Positions 35,801-43,000 of a stretch of DNA of 64,000 nucleotides are shown piece by piece. Under the pieces are notes generated by a model. The model saw only the letters and a list, made by a program, of their open reading frames with translations, was not told the DNA's origin and ran no database searches. The translations under genes and the position numbers were made by a program. The stretch's first letter is position 1. Each line of letters opens with the position of its first letter. The DNA comes from CAZSRL01 sp964609615 (GTDB lineage: Bacteria; Bacillota_I; Bacilli_A; RF39; UBA660). The stretch lies in NCBI GenBank assembly GCA_964609615.1, contig CAZSRL010000001.1, positions 1 to 64,000 of the forward strand. The letters run 5' to 3'.

Positions 35801-37446
35801 GAATAATGATAATCAGCTTCACTTTCATCCATATTTTCTGCATCTGGATACTTTCTTTCCATTAATACACTTTTTAAATAATTTGATATTTGATTCAAAT
35901 CATCTGAATTTGAACAAAAGAATCTTATTTTTTTCTCATCATCCCAACAATAAGGACTCATTTTTAAATAATCCCATTTGTTTTTGTTTTTTTCATTTGT
36001 TAAAACAACTATTTTTACATCTTCATAACTTTGAAAAGTCATTAATTTTAGTAAAAAACCTTTTATAAATTCATTTGTAATATTTGGTTCTCCAAATATA
36101 GCACTTATATATTTGTCAGTAAGTTTTACAGTCACAGGAACATCATGAATTAATTTAACCTCATCTCCAAGATGTTGTACCATTTGTTTAAGATTATCCT
36201 CTTCTAACTCGAAATGCTTATCAGGATACTTTAAATCTATTTCTGGTTCTCTATTACCAATACCTATTCTAATTTCAAGAAAGTCATCATGTTCAACTTT
36301 TCTTTCCCATAAATTTCTTCCTTTTAATTCTATTATTTCTTTACATTTACCAATAGGTAAATTATTTTCAATAATGATTTGTTTTTGTTTTGCTATTATA
36401 CTTGTAATTTCTATTTTTTTAGAATCTATATATTTTGAATATCTTTCTTGCCTTAATTTTTCTTTTTTCTTTTCTTGTTTCTTTTGCCATTGTTTAGAAA
36501 GTACAGGCCAAAGAATCATAGTTAAAAGCATAGCAAAAGCAATAACTAAAGATGGCATAGCACTACTAAGTGTTTGTGTTCCATTTAGCACTCCATTAAG
36601 TGCTACTATACCCATAACCATAGAGGTCATTCCCATTGTTACCATAGGTCCTACTGTATATATAAATGGCATTTCATCTGGCTTACCTTTTTCAGGTGGA
36701 GCATCTATAACTACTTCTTCTTTTTCTAAAACCGTTCTAAATCTAGGTGCTCTAAAAAAATAGTCTTTTTTATCAAACACTTTAACTTCTTTATCATCAT
36801 CACTTTTAACAATAGCTGTTGGATAGTTTAATTTTTCATTTAATACTAATGATAATGTTTTATCAACAACTACTTTATTTGATGGATTATTTACCATTAT
36901 ATAAGGCCCATTAACAATAATTCTAAGACCCATAATAAATATAACGTCTCCATGATTTATATCTTCATTTTCAACTTTTTGATTATTTACATAAACTAAA
37001 TTACTAGTTACAATACTCCATTTTTTTTCTTTATATTTATATATTAATTTAGCATGTTGAGGTTTAACATACTTACATGTATAATTAATTAAATTAGAAG
37101 GACTATTACCTATAGTTATTTCTATGTCAGAATTAATCATATATTTTTTTATATTACTATTATATACTTCATCACAATATAATAATTGATAATTTTCTGC
37201 ATAGTTTTCTTTAATTGAATAAAATGTATTTTCACTTAAAATACATTCAGTTTTTTCAACTCCGTCTACAAATAATTTGGTATCTAAATTACTAGATATT
37301 TCCCATTTTCCATTTGCTTCGTGAATGTTAACTAAATTAATTTTTTTATTAAGACTATTGCTATCCTCAACCCAATAACTACCAATTGGATTTATAGGTA
37401 ATGTTAATACTTTTAATTCATTTTGTTTTATTAATAATATCCTCAT
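32881..37446 (-). CDS. essC: EssC/YukB-type T7SS ATPase
   Basis: Motor and channel protein of type VII secretion, about 1521 aa. The N-terminus has two FHA-like domains (residues ~1-190). Two membrane helices follow near 265-320 (MTSMVMGIVALNGVL and VIAFAMLLTMILWPVL), then three FtsK/SpoIIIE-type ATPase domains. Walker A of the first is GMTGSGKSEFI (~717) and of the second GSVGSGKENLL (~1067); the third (ATSNVDNISS) is degenerate, as in other EssC. The start at 37446 (ATG) follows GGGTGAAG. It heads the T7SS cluster behind a strong promoter. Genes for EsaA, EssA and EssB are not found beside it. Confidence 0.95.
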   Translation of the reverse strand: MRILLIKQNELKVLTLPINPIGSYWVEDSNSLNKKINLVNIHEANGKWEISSNLDTKLFVDGVEKTECILSENTFYSIKENYAENYQLLYCDEVYNSNIKKYMINSDIEITIGNSPSNLINYTCKYVKPQHAKLIYKYKEKKWSIVTSNLVYVNNQKVENEDINHGDVIFIMGLRIIVNGPYIMVNNPSNKVVVDKTLSLVLNEKLNYPTAIVKSDDDKEVKVFDKKDYFFRAPRFRTVLEKEEVVIDAPPEKGKPDEMPFIYTVGPMVTMGMTSMVMGIVALNGVLNGTQTLSSAMPSLVIAFAMLLTMILWPVLSKQWQKKQEKKKEKLRQERYSKYIDSKKIEITSIIAKQKQIIIENNLPIGKCKEIIELKGRNLWERKVEHDDFLEIRIGIGNREPEIDLKYPDKHFELEEDNLKQMVQHLGDEVKLIHDVPVTVKLTDKYISAIFGEPNITNEFIKGFLLKLMTFQSYEDVKIVVLTNEKNKNKWDYLKMSPYCWDDEKKIRFFCSNSDDLNQISNYLKSVLMERKYPDAENMDESEADYHYSKPYYVVITDDFNSIRNTDIIKEILKQKINYGFSLIINAERIIGLPNECSAFINIGQKSSGMFENDLILNKQKAFLQDLDLNLDMNKITEILANIPIELEQEKYKLPQMLSFLEMYDAGSVEQLNAEKRWETNNPIASLKVPVGKDENGELFNLDLHEKFHGPHGLIAGMTGSGKSEFIITFILSMAVNYHPNEVAFALIDYKGGGLAGAFENKETKIRLPHLVGTITNLDIVEMNRSLASIQSELKRRQRIFNKARETSGESTIDIYKYQKLFRDGKVKEAVPHLFIISDEFAELKTQQPEFMDQLISTARIGRSLGVHLILATQKPSGVVDDQIWSNSKFRVCLKVQDKSDSVDMIKCPDAAAIKEVGRFYLQVGYNEFFALGQSAWCGAPYIKQDKLRKKIDTDIDVIDNVGFITKSIETSNKKELIASYGEQLTNILKYLSDIAQKNNINLPKLWLDSIPDTIYVNNLVTKYSYKQMPHVINPIIGEYDDPNNQQQHLLTMPLSTEGNAIIYGSVGSGKENLLNTIIYSCVMCYTVDEVNIYIVDCGAETLVQFNKIPHVGDVILSNDVEKISNLLKFIQKKIEERKKLFTNYGGSFQNYCNNSGEVLPTILIIINYYEVFSELYQDYEDTIIKLTREGFKYGIIFILTTNGVSNVRYKLTQNFKQTFMLQLNDESDYSTVLGNVRGKYPSKLKGRGLIKKGEIYEFQSAYMCNIEQTNEFVKQLESYLNQKYTQTAPEIKILPDSIGIEEIKEELTNLRNVPIGIEKQTLDISTYNFKRFFANIIATSNVDNISSFIQILYKEMKLLKANLIVIDASSLLDDEQYENYYSIDFDKIVTNLKQIIESNTETICIIVGINDFINNLTEENKTLFSSLFENVKDIQNFNFVIADGVENIKTMAFEPWMKKTLSNNNAIWLGDGLGDQFTISTTTRPAKLNEENSEDFGYVIKSGKPVIIKVIGAKGNDLDG

Positions 37447-37481
37447 TTGCTTCACCCAAATTATTCTCTATTCTAAAAATA

Positions 37482-37510
37482 ATTATACATTAATATATTG
37501 TTTTTATCAA
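37482..37510 (-). promoter_or_regulatory. Promoter of the T7SS operon
   Basis: Minus strand -35 TTGATA (37505-37510), 17-bp spacer, perfect -10 TATAAT (37482-37487). It begins right after the T-tract of the rbfA terminator. Confidence 0.8.
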
Positions 37511-37511
37511 G

Positions 37512-37560
37512 AAAAAAACAATATATTGTTTAGTTAGTTTCTTAACATAATATATTGTTT
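37512..37560 (-). terminator. Terminator of the rimP-rbfA operon
   Basis: A 12-bp stem (AAACAATATATT with AATATATTGTTT, ~21-nt loop) followed by a T7 tract on the minus strand; the 3' arm is itself palindromic. Confidence 0.7.
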
Positions 37561-37899
37561 TTACTTATTATTTATTTGTTCAATAATTTTTTCTATATTT
37601 TGTGCATATTGAAGCGTATCATCATATATAAACTTTAAATCTGGTATTTGTCTAACATCTAATTTTTGAGATAAAAACTTTTTAAAAAAAGCTTGTGCTT
37701 CATTTAAATCTTTTTCTATAGCCTCTTTTTCTTCTTCATTTAAACATACAAAATATATTTTAGCATTGCTTAAATCATTTGTTACTTCTGCTTCTGTAAA
37801 TGAAACGTTTTTAAAACTTTTATCTGTACTCTCAGTTAAAATAATATTACCAAGTTCTTTTAATATTTCAGAAGATACTCTTTCTGATTTTATACTCAT
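37561..37899 (-). CDS. rbfA: Ribosome-binding factor A
   Basis: 30S maturation factor that binds near helix 1 of 16S rRNA. A 112-aa KH-like protein starting MSIKSERVSSEILKEL, with DLSNAKIYFVCLNEEEKE and LKFIYDDTLQYAQNIE typical for RbfA. The ATG at 37899 overlaps the infB stop (ATGA), which is the usual coupling; an upstream in-frame start would lie deep inside infB. It is the last gene of the rimP-nusA-rnpM-infB-rbfA unit. Confidence 0.95.
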   Translation of the reverse strand: MSIKSERVSSEILKELGNIILTESTDKSFKNVSFTEAEVTNDLSNAKIYFVCLNEEEKEAIEKDLNEAQAFFKKFLSQKLDVRQIPDLKFIYDDTLQYAQNIEKIIEQINNK

Positions 37900-40028
37900 A
37901 CTCTTTTCACTTCTTTCATTTCGTATGCTTGTATAATATCTCCTTCTCTTATATCTGAGTAATTTTCGACTGTAATACCGCAATCAAATCCGTTTTTAAC
38001 TTCTTTTACACTGTCTTTTTCTTTTTGAAGTGAATTTATTTTACCATCAAATAATACTATCGAATCTCTTATTACTCTTGCTAAAGAATCTCTTTTTACA
38101 ATACCACTCACTACATGGCAGCCTGCAATAGTTCCAACTTTAGAAAATTTATAAAGTTTTCTAACTTCAACTTCTCCAGTTATTTCTTCTTCATATTCTG
38201 GATCTAATAATCCTTTCATAGCAAGTTCAATTTCTTCAACAAGTTTATAAATTATATTATAAAGTCTAATGTCAACATCATATTCTTTTGCTATTTCCTT
38301 TGTTTTGCTATCAGGTATTACATTAAATCCAATAACAATCGCTTCACTAGCATTAGCAAGTACTATATCACTTTCAGTAATAGCTCCTATGCCACTACGA
38401 ATAATATTTACTCTAACTCCTTCAACTTCAATCTTTTCAAGCGAGTTTTTAACAGCTTCTTCACTACCTTTAACGTCTGCTTTTAACACAATGTTTATTT
38501 CTTTTCTTCCTTCTTTTATAGAATCAAATATTTCATCTAAACTTAGTGCTTTTTTAACAAATCTTTTTTTCTTTTCTTTTTCTTTTCTTTTTTCAGCAAT
38601 CTTCTTGGCTTCTTTTTCATCTTCAAATGCCATAAATCTATCTCCAGCTACTGGTATTTCATTTAGCCCTGTAATTTCAACAGGTGTAGATGGTATAGCA
38701 GATACTATATTTTTTCCATTTGAATCTTTTAATGTTCTTACTTTACCATGTGTACTACCTACTACTATTGGATCTCCAATACGAAGTGTTCCATTTTGAA
38801 TAAGTAGTGTAGTTATTCCTCCAACACTTTTATCGTGCCTTGATTCAATTACTGTTCCCATTGCATATTTATTAGGATTCGCTTTTAATTCTAACATTTC
38901 TGATAATGCAAGTAAGTTTTCTAATAAAAGTACTACTCCTTCTCCTGTGTGAGCACTTACTTTAACAAATATTGTATCTCCGCCCCATTCTTCTGGTGTA
39001 AGACCTAATTCACTTAATTCACTCATTATTTTATCAACTTGTGCGCCTGGTTTATCAATTTTGTTTACTGCTACTACAATTGGAACTCCTGCTGCTTTTG
39101 AGTGTTCTATTGCTTCTTTTGTTTGAGGCATCACTCCATCATCTGCTGCAACAATTATAATTACTATATCTGTAACACTTGCTCCTCTTGCTCTCATTTC
39201 CGTAAATGCAGCATGACCTGGTGTATCTATAAAAGTAATTCTTTTACCTTCATATTCTACTTGATATGCTCCTATATGTTGAGTTATTCCACCTGCTTCT
39301 CCACTTACTACATGTGACTTTCTTATGTAATCAAGTAAAGTTGTTTTACCATGATCTACATGTCCCATAATTGTTATAACTGGAGCTCTTTGTATTAAAT
39401 CTTTTTCATTTTCTTTTACTTCATATTCTTCAAAATTACTTATGTCTGATGCACTTTCTTTACTAAGATTCTTTTTATATTCTAGACATATAATACTTGC
39501 AGTGTCAAAATCAATACTTTCATTTATTGATATCATTAAACCTAAAGACATTAATTTTTGAATAATTTCTGTGTCTGTAATGTTTAATTCTTGAGCTAAT
39601 TCTTTAACACTCATACCATCTTTATAAATAATACTATTTTTATCTACTTCTTTTTTATTACTTTGAAGTTTTGTTTTCTTTTTATATTGAGCTTTCTTTT
39701 CTTTTAAGTATTTTTCATTACTATCAGTTTTTTCAACTTCTATTTTCTTTTCTGGTTTCTTTTTTATTTTTTGAACATTAACATCTTCAGATTCTATATC
39801 ATTTTCTTCTATTAAACTTTCAGCTCTTTCATCAAGCTCATCTTCTTGGTCGTATTCTTCATTATTATTTGCTAATGTTTCATTAAAACAATTATCTAAT
39901 ATAATAATGTCTTCATCTTCAAGAATATCATTTTCATTATTAACATTTATATCAAATTCTTTTGCTTTTTTTAATATTTCTTCTACTGATACATTCATTT
40001 CTATTGAATATTCTTTAACATTCATCAT
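37896..40028 (-). CDS. infB: Translation initiation factor IF-2
   Basis: GTPase that brings fMet-tRNA to the 30S subunit. A short N-terminal IF2N domain (VKEYSIEMNVSVEEILKK), an acidic/basic linker, a second IF2N (SVKELAQELNITDTEII), then the G domain with GHVDHGKTT (~220), DTPGHAAF and NKIDKPGA. C-terminal domains 2-4 end with GFDCGITVENYSDIREGD. At 710 aa it is a compact form. The start ATG-ATG at 40028 follows AGAGGTGAT. It is in the nusA operon. Confidence 0.97.
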   Translation of the reverse strand: MMNVKEYSIEMNVSVEEILKKAKEFDINVNNENDILEDEDIIILDNCFNETLANNNEEYDQEDELDERAESLIEENDIESEDVNVQKIKKKPEKKIEVEKTDSNEKYLKEKKAQYKKKTKLQSNKKEVDKNSIIYKDGMSVKELAQELNITDTEIIQKLMSLGLMISINESIDFDTASIICLEYKKNLSKESASDISNFEEYEVKENEKDLIQRAPVITIMGHVDHGKTTLLDYIRKSHVVSGEAGGITQHIGAYQVEYEGKRITFIDTPGHAAFTEMRARGASVTDIVIIIVAADDGVMPQTKEAIEHSKAAGVPIVVAVNKIDKPGAQVDKIMSELSELGLTPEEWGGDTIFVKVSAHTGEGVVLLLENLLALSEMLELKANPNKYAMGTVIESRHDKSVGGITTLLIQNGTLRIGDPIVVGSTHGKVRTLKDSNGKNIVSAIPSTPVEITGLNEIPVAGDRFMAFEDEKEAKKIAEKRKEKEKKKRFVKKALSLDEIFDSIKEGRKEINIVLKADVKGSEEAVKNSLEKIEVEGVRVNIIRSGIGAITESDIVLANASEAIVIGFNVIPDSKTKEIAKEYDVDIRLYNIIYKLVEEIELAMKGLLDPEYEEEITGEVEVRKLYKFSKVGTIAGCHVVSGIVKRDSLARVIRDSIVLFDGKINSLQKEKDSVKEVKNGFDCGITVENYSDIREGDIIQAYEMKEVKRV

Positions 40029-40044
40029 AATATCACCTCTATTT

Positions 40045-40305
40045 CTATTTTATTAAATCTAATAACTTATTATAAATATCATCTGGTATTTGTTTTTCTA
40101 AATATCTTTCTAATATTTTAGTTTTTTTTGCTTTATTTATTACACTTTCTTCTTTTTTTAAATAACATCCTCTACCGTTTTGCTTTCCAGTTTCATCAAT
40201 TACTATTTCTCCATCTGGAGTTCTTAATATTCTAATTAATTCTTTCTTTTCAAATTTTTCCTTTGTTACCACACAAGTTCTCATTGGAATTTTTTTATTT
40301 TTCAT
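40045..40305 (-). CDS. rnpM: RnpM (YlxR), RNase P modulator
   Basis: An 86-aa protein of the YlxR family, recently described in Firmicutes as an RNA-binding modulator of RNase P. Family motifs are present: RTCVVTKEKFEKKELIRI and NGRGCYLKKEESVI. It sits between nusA and infB, its standard place, and overlaps the nusA end by 11 bp. The ribosomal L7Ae-like gene (rplGA) that often follows is missing. Confidence 0.92.
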   Translation of the reverse strand: MKNKKIPMRTCVVTKEKFEKKELIRILRTPDGEIVIDETGKQNGRGCYLKKEESVINKAKKTKILERYLEKQIPDDIYNKLLDLIK

Positions 40306-41365
40306 TTATTTCTTCGTTTATTTCTTTCATTGTTTTTATATTGATTTGATGTTTAGTAAGTCTACTAGCAAGTTTTATATTTATTCCTTTTTTTCCTATT
40401 GCTAAACTTAGATTTTCTTCATCCGCAATAGCAAGAACTTCATGGTCTTTTTCTGAAACTAAATTAATTATTAAGTTTTTAGCAGGACTTAATGCATTTT
40501 TTATATATTGTTCTATATCATCATTATAAAGAATTAAATCTACTTTTTCTCCATTTAATTCCTTTATTATATTTGCGATACGAGATCCTTTTTCTCCAAT
40601 ACATGCTCCTATAGGATCAATTTTTGAATCAGTTGATGAAATTGAAACTTTACTTCTTACTCCAGCTTCACGAGCAACTCCATGCATTAATAAAATACCT
40701 TCTTTAAATTCTGGTATTTCAATTTCAAATAGTCTTTTTACAAATCCAAAATGTTTACGACTAACTAAAATAAGAGGCCCTTTTGTAGTACTTTCAACTT
40801 TAGTAATATATACTTTAATACTAGTACCCATTCTTAATTTTTCACCTGGTATTATTTCTGTTTTAGGAAGTATTGCTCTTGTTTTACCTAAATCTACATA
40901 ATAATTTCTTGCATCTTCCATTGCAAGAAAACCTACCATCATTTCATTTTCTTTATCACTAAATTCATTCATGACGTTTTCTCTTTCAGCTTCTCTAATC
41001 TTTTGCATAACAACTTGTTTAGCTGCTCCTGCAGCAACTCTTCCAAAGTCTTTTGGAGTAACTTCTTCTAAAATAGTATCTCCTACTTTTATTTTTTTAT
41101 CTTTTTCTTTTGCTTCATCTAGTAAAAGATATGTTTTTATTTCACTTTCTTCATCTGGTTCTTCAGATAATACTGTGTATACTTTAAATATTTTAATATT
41201 TCCAGTTTTAACATCAACATCTACTTTAACATCAGCATTTTCCCCAAAATTCTTTTTATATGCAGTTGCAAGTGCTGCTTGCATTGCATCAACTACTATA
41301 TTTTGGTCAATCCCCTTTTCTTCTACTATAAAATCAAGCGCTTTTTTAAATTCACTAGCGTTCAT
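40295..41365 (-). CDS. nusA: Transcription factor NusA
   Basis: RNA polymerase elongation/termination factor. An N-terminal RNAP-binding domain (residues ~1-125) is followed by S1 (~135-200) and two KH domains (IDPIGACIGEKGSRIANIIKE, LSLAIGKKGINIKLASRLT). The length of ~356 aa is normal for Firmicutes, with no C-terminal acidic repeats. I prefer the ATG at 41365 over the GTG at 41374. The beginning overlaps the rimP gene and the end overlaps rnpM, indicating tight coupling. Confidence 0.96.
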   Translation of the reverse strand: MNASEFKKALDFIVEEKGIDQNIVVDAMQAALATAYKKNFGENADVKVDVDVKTGNIKIFKVYTVLSEEPDEESEIKTYLLLDEAKEKDKKIKVGDTILEEVTPKDFGRVAAGAAKQVVMQKIREAERENVMNEFSDKENEMMVGFLAMEDARNYYVDLGKTRAILPKTEIIPGEKLRMGTSIKVYITKVESTTKGPLILVSRKHFGFVKRLFEIEIPEFKEGILLMHGVAREAGVRSKVSISSTDSKIDPIGACIGEKGSRIANIIKELNGEKVDLILYNDDIEQYIKNALSPAKNLIINLVSEKDHEVLAIADEENLSLAIGKKGINIKLASRLTKHQINIKTMKEINEEINEK

Positions 41366-41615
41366 TATTTCCACTTACCTTTCCTGATACATCTAAAACA
41401 TATTCTTCTTTAATTAAATCTAATTTATCAATTATTGGATTAATTATTTTAGTTGCTTTTACTGTCATTTTTAAATCAACAACATCACTATTTACTACAA
41501 TAAATAATGTCCTTTGCCCATCTTCTTCTCCAAAATAAATATCATCTACTTCTATATTTTCTTTTAGAAGAGGTTCTTTTATCTCAGCTTTTATTTTTTC
41601 CAATTCTGTTTTAAT
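41355..41615 (-). CDS. rimP: RimP ribosome maturation factor, truncated, probable ATT start
   Basis: 30S assembly factor. The visible protein matches only the N-terminal RimP domain (IKEPLLKENIEVDDIYFGEE, then IINPIIDKLDLIKEEYVLDV). It ends at the point where VSSPG and the C-terminal SH3-like domain should follow, so it is about 86 aa instead of ~150. The AGGAGG at 41624-41629 is 8 nt from an in-frame ATT (41615-41613); the TTG at 41603 is 20 nt away and the TAA before the ATT closes the frame. ATT is therefore the likelier start, giving MKTELEKIKAE. It is the first gene of the nusA operon. Confidence 0.8.
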   Translation of the reverse strand: MKTELEKIKAEIKEPLLKENIEVDDIYFGEEDGQRTLFIVVNSDVVDLKMTVKATKIINPIIDKLDLIKEEYVLDVSGKVSGNNER

Positions 41616-41640
41616 TTAAAACACCTCCTAACAAAATTTA

Positions 41641-41663
41641 AAGAGTGGGAAACTCCCACTCTT
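41641..41663 (-). terminator. Strong hairpin in the rimP leader (attenuator or terminator)
   Basis: Perfect stem AAGAGTGGGA/TCCCACTCTT with a short loop, followed by TAAATTTTGTT on the minus strand. It lies between the rimP promoter (-10 at 41677-41682) and the rimP ribosome-binding site, so it would act on the rimP transcript itself and on any read-through from the upstream 220-aa gene. Confidence 0.65.
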
Positions 41664-41676
41664 CGTTGCTTAATAT

Positions 41677-41705
41677 ATTATAGCAAATACAACTCTAATA
41701 CACAA
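41677..41705 (-). promoter_or_regulatory. Promoter of the rimP-nusA-infB operon
   Basis: Minus strand perfect -10 TATAAT (41677-41682), 17-bp spacer, weak -35 TTGTGT (41700-41705). It lies just before the leader hairpin. Confidence 0.6.
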
Positions 41706-41712
41706 GTAAAAC

Positions 41713-42375
41713 TTACCTAGTCATTTTTGATTTATTATAAAACTTTTCATAAAGTTCTTTACAAAATACATCTTTATACTTATATTCTTCTAAAAACTCT
41801 TCAAGTCCAGGTCTTCTATTTTTTTCTTCTTGAGTAATATCACTATATTCCAACTTTGGATATTTTATTTTATTAATTATTTTTATTTGATAATAATCAG
41901 TTAAACTAAATTCTTCTTCATCTTTTCGTTGAAGAATTATAACATGTGTATCTCCTTCATATAATACTATTGGTAAATCTCTATCAATTCTATAATCAGT
42001 TATTGCTGTTTGAAAATCAGTATCAGGGTCCATTATTCTTCCCCATTTACCAACAAATTCAGATGTTTTAATAAAATCATATAATGTAATAAATTTTTCT
42101 TTTAATTCTTCATCTGTAACGTTTAACATGGAAAATTCATTAAATGTTTCTACATTATAATAGTTTATATTTTGTAATGTTAAACTACCATTTTTATCTT
42201 TAATGCATATTAAAAATTCATCCATATGTTCAGTATTTATATCTCCTGGGATTTTTACTTTATATTTTTCTCCTTTAGATAGTTTATTGCCAATAATATT
42301 ATGTAATTGTGCTTCTTCTAAAGTATATTTATCAGGTTTTATTTTTATGTAGATATTTTTTTCTCTATTTTCCAT
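41713..42375 (-). CDS. Unknown 220-aa cytoplasmic protein
   Basis: Not recognised. It is a soluble, charged protein without signal peptide or membrane segment. It has an N-terminal beta-rich part (NIYIKIKPDKYTLEEAQ, YKVKIPGDINTEHM), a central aromatic cluster (TSEFVGKWGRIMDPDTDFQ) and a Lys/Glu-rich C-terminus. The ATG at 42375 follows GAGGAGAAT. It lies between tRNA-Met and the rimP operon; the only link to its neighbours is strand. No function is proposed. Confidence 0.7.
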   Translation of the reverse strand: MENREKNIYIKIKPDKYTLEEAQLHNIIGNKLSKGEKYKVKIPGDINTEHMDEFLICIKDKNGSLTLQNINYYNVETFNEFSMLNVTDEELKEKFITLYDFIKTSEFVGKWGRIMDPDTDFQTAITDYRIDRDLPIVLYEGDTHVIILQRKDEEEFSLTDYYQIKIINKIKYPKLEYSDITQEEKNRRPGLEEFLEEYKYKDVFCKELYEKFYNKSKMTR

Positions 42376-42429
42376 ATAATTCTCCTCAATTATATTATAT
42401 TATTAAATACTTTATAAATCAAATAAAAA

Positions 42430-42447
42430 AAGAATTGTAAAATTCTT
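42430..42447 (-). terminator. Terminator of tRNA-Met
   Basis: AAGAATT/AATTCTT stem followed by T-rich sequence on the minus strand, about 10 nt after the tRNA 3' end. Confidence 0.8.
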
Positions 42448-42456
42448 AATTTGAAT

Positions 42457-42533
42457 TGGTAGCGGCGGAGAGACTTGAACTCTCAACCTCACGGGTATGA
42501 ACCGTGCACTCTAGCCAGTTGAGCTACACCGCC
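42457..42533 (-). tRNA. tRNA-Met (elongator, anticodon CAT)
   Basis: Read on the minus strand, it has acceptor stem GGCGGTG...CGCCGCT with the encoded CCA end, a D-arm with GGCTAGAG, an anticodon stem CACGG/CCGTG with loop TTCATAC (anticodon CAT) and a T-arm with GTTCAAGTC. The 5' G1-C72 pair and the general sequence match the elongator Met tRNA of Bacillus rather than the initiator, which has an unpaired first position. A promoter (42546-42574) and terminator flank it, so it is a single-gene transcript. Confidence 0.95.
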
Positions 42534-42545
42534 ATGTGCTACTTA

Positions 42546-42574
42546 ATATTAACAAAAAAATAACACTTTTTCAA
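42546..42574 (-). promoter_or_regulatory. Promoter of tRNA-Met
   Basis: Minus strand -35 TTGAAA (42569-42574), 17-bp spacer, -10 TAATAT (42546-42551), with the tRNA starting 13 nt after the -10. Confidence 0.7.
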
Positions 42575-42582
42575 GTATTATT

Positions 42583-42957
42583 TTAAATCCATCTAGGAAT
42601 ATAAATATTTCTTGTGTAACCTTCTGTATATTTGTTAAATAATTCTATTAATTTATTAACAACATAATTAATAACATTTTTTACATCAGATGATACTTTT
42701 ATATGTATGATTTCTTTTTTTATTTCACCTCTAAAGTGAAAATCATCCATATATTTTTTTAATAATTCATCTATCTTTTTTAATTGTTCTATTTGTGTTT
42801 TATCATTTAAGTCAACATTAAAAACAAATTCTTCATATATCTTAATAAGTCTATTTGTTATGTTGTCTCCTTCATAAAAATCACAATCAATAATCTTATT
42901 AAAATTAGGACAATAATCAAGTATTTTTTTGTTATAATAAAAACTATTTTTCATCAT
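42583..42957 (-). CDS. Unknown 124-aa protein
   Basis: Not recognised. A soluble protein with several helices (KIYEEFVFNV, QIEQLKKIDELLKKYMDDF) and a C-terminal part (VINYVVNKLIELFNKYT). No signal or membrane segment. The start at 42957 (or the next codon) follows GGAGG; the annotated-looking upstream ATG at 42969 overlaps that ribosome-binding site. It lies between rseP and tRNA-Met and ends just before the tRNA promoter. Confidence 0.65.
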   Translation of the reverse strand: MMKNSFYYNKKILDYCPNFNKIIDCDFYEGDNITNRLIKIYEEFVFNVDLNDKTQIEQLKKIDELLKKYMDDFHFRGEIKKEIIHIKVSSDVKNVINYVVNKLIELFNKYTEGYTRNIYIPRWI

Positions 42958-43000
42958 ATCATCCTCCATAATATTATTTTATATTATAAGTATTAGTTTG

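Noticed and set aside
38269..38799. Long plus-strand ORFs opposite infB, nusA, essC and pnp
   Set aside because: They are antisense shadows of conserved genes, lack ribosome-binding sites and recognisable domains, and are rich in Ser/Leu/Phe as expected from the reverse of Lys/Glu-rich AT-biased genes.
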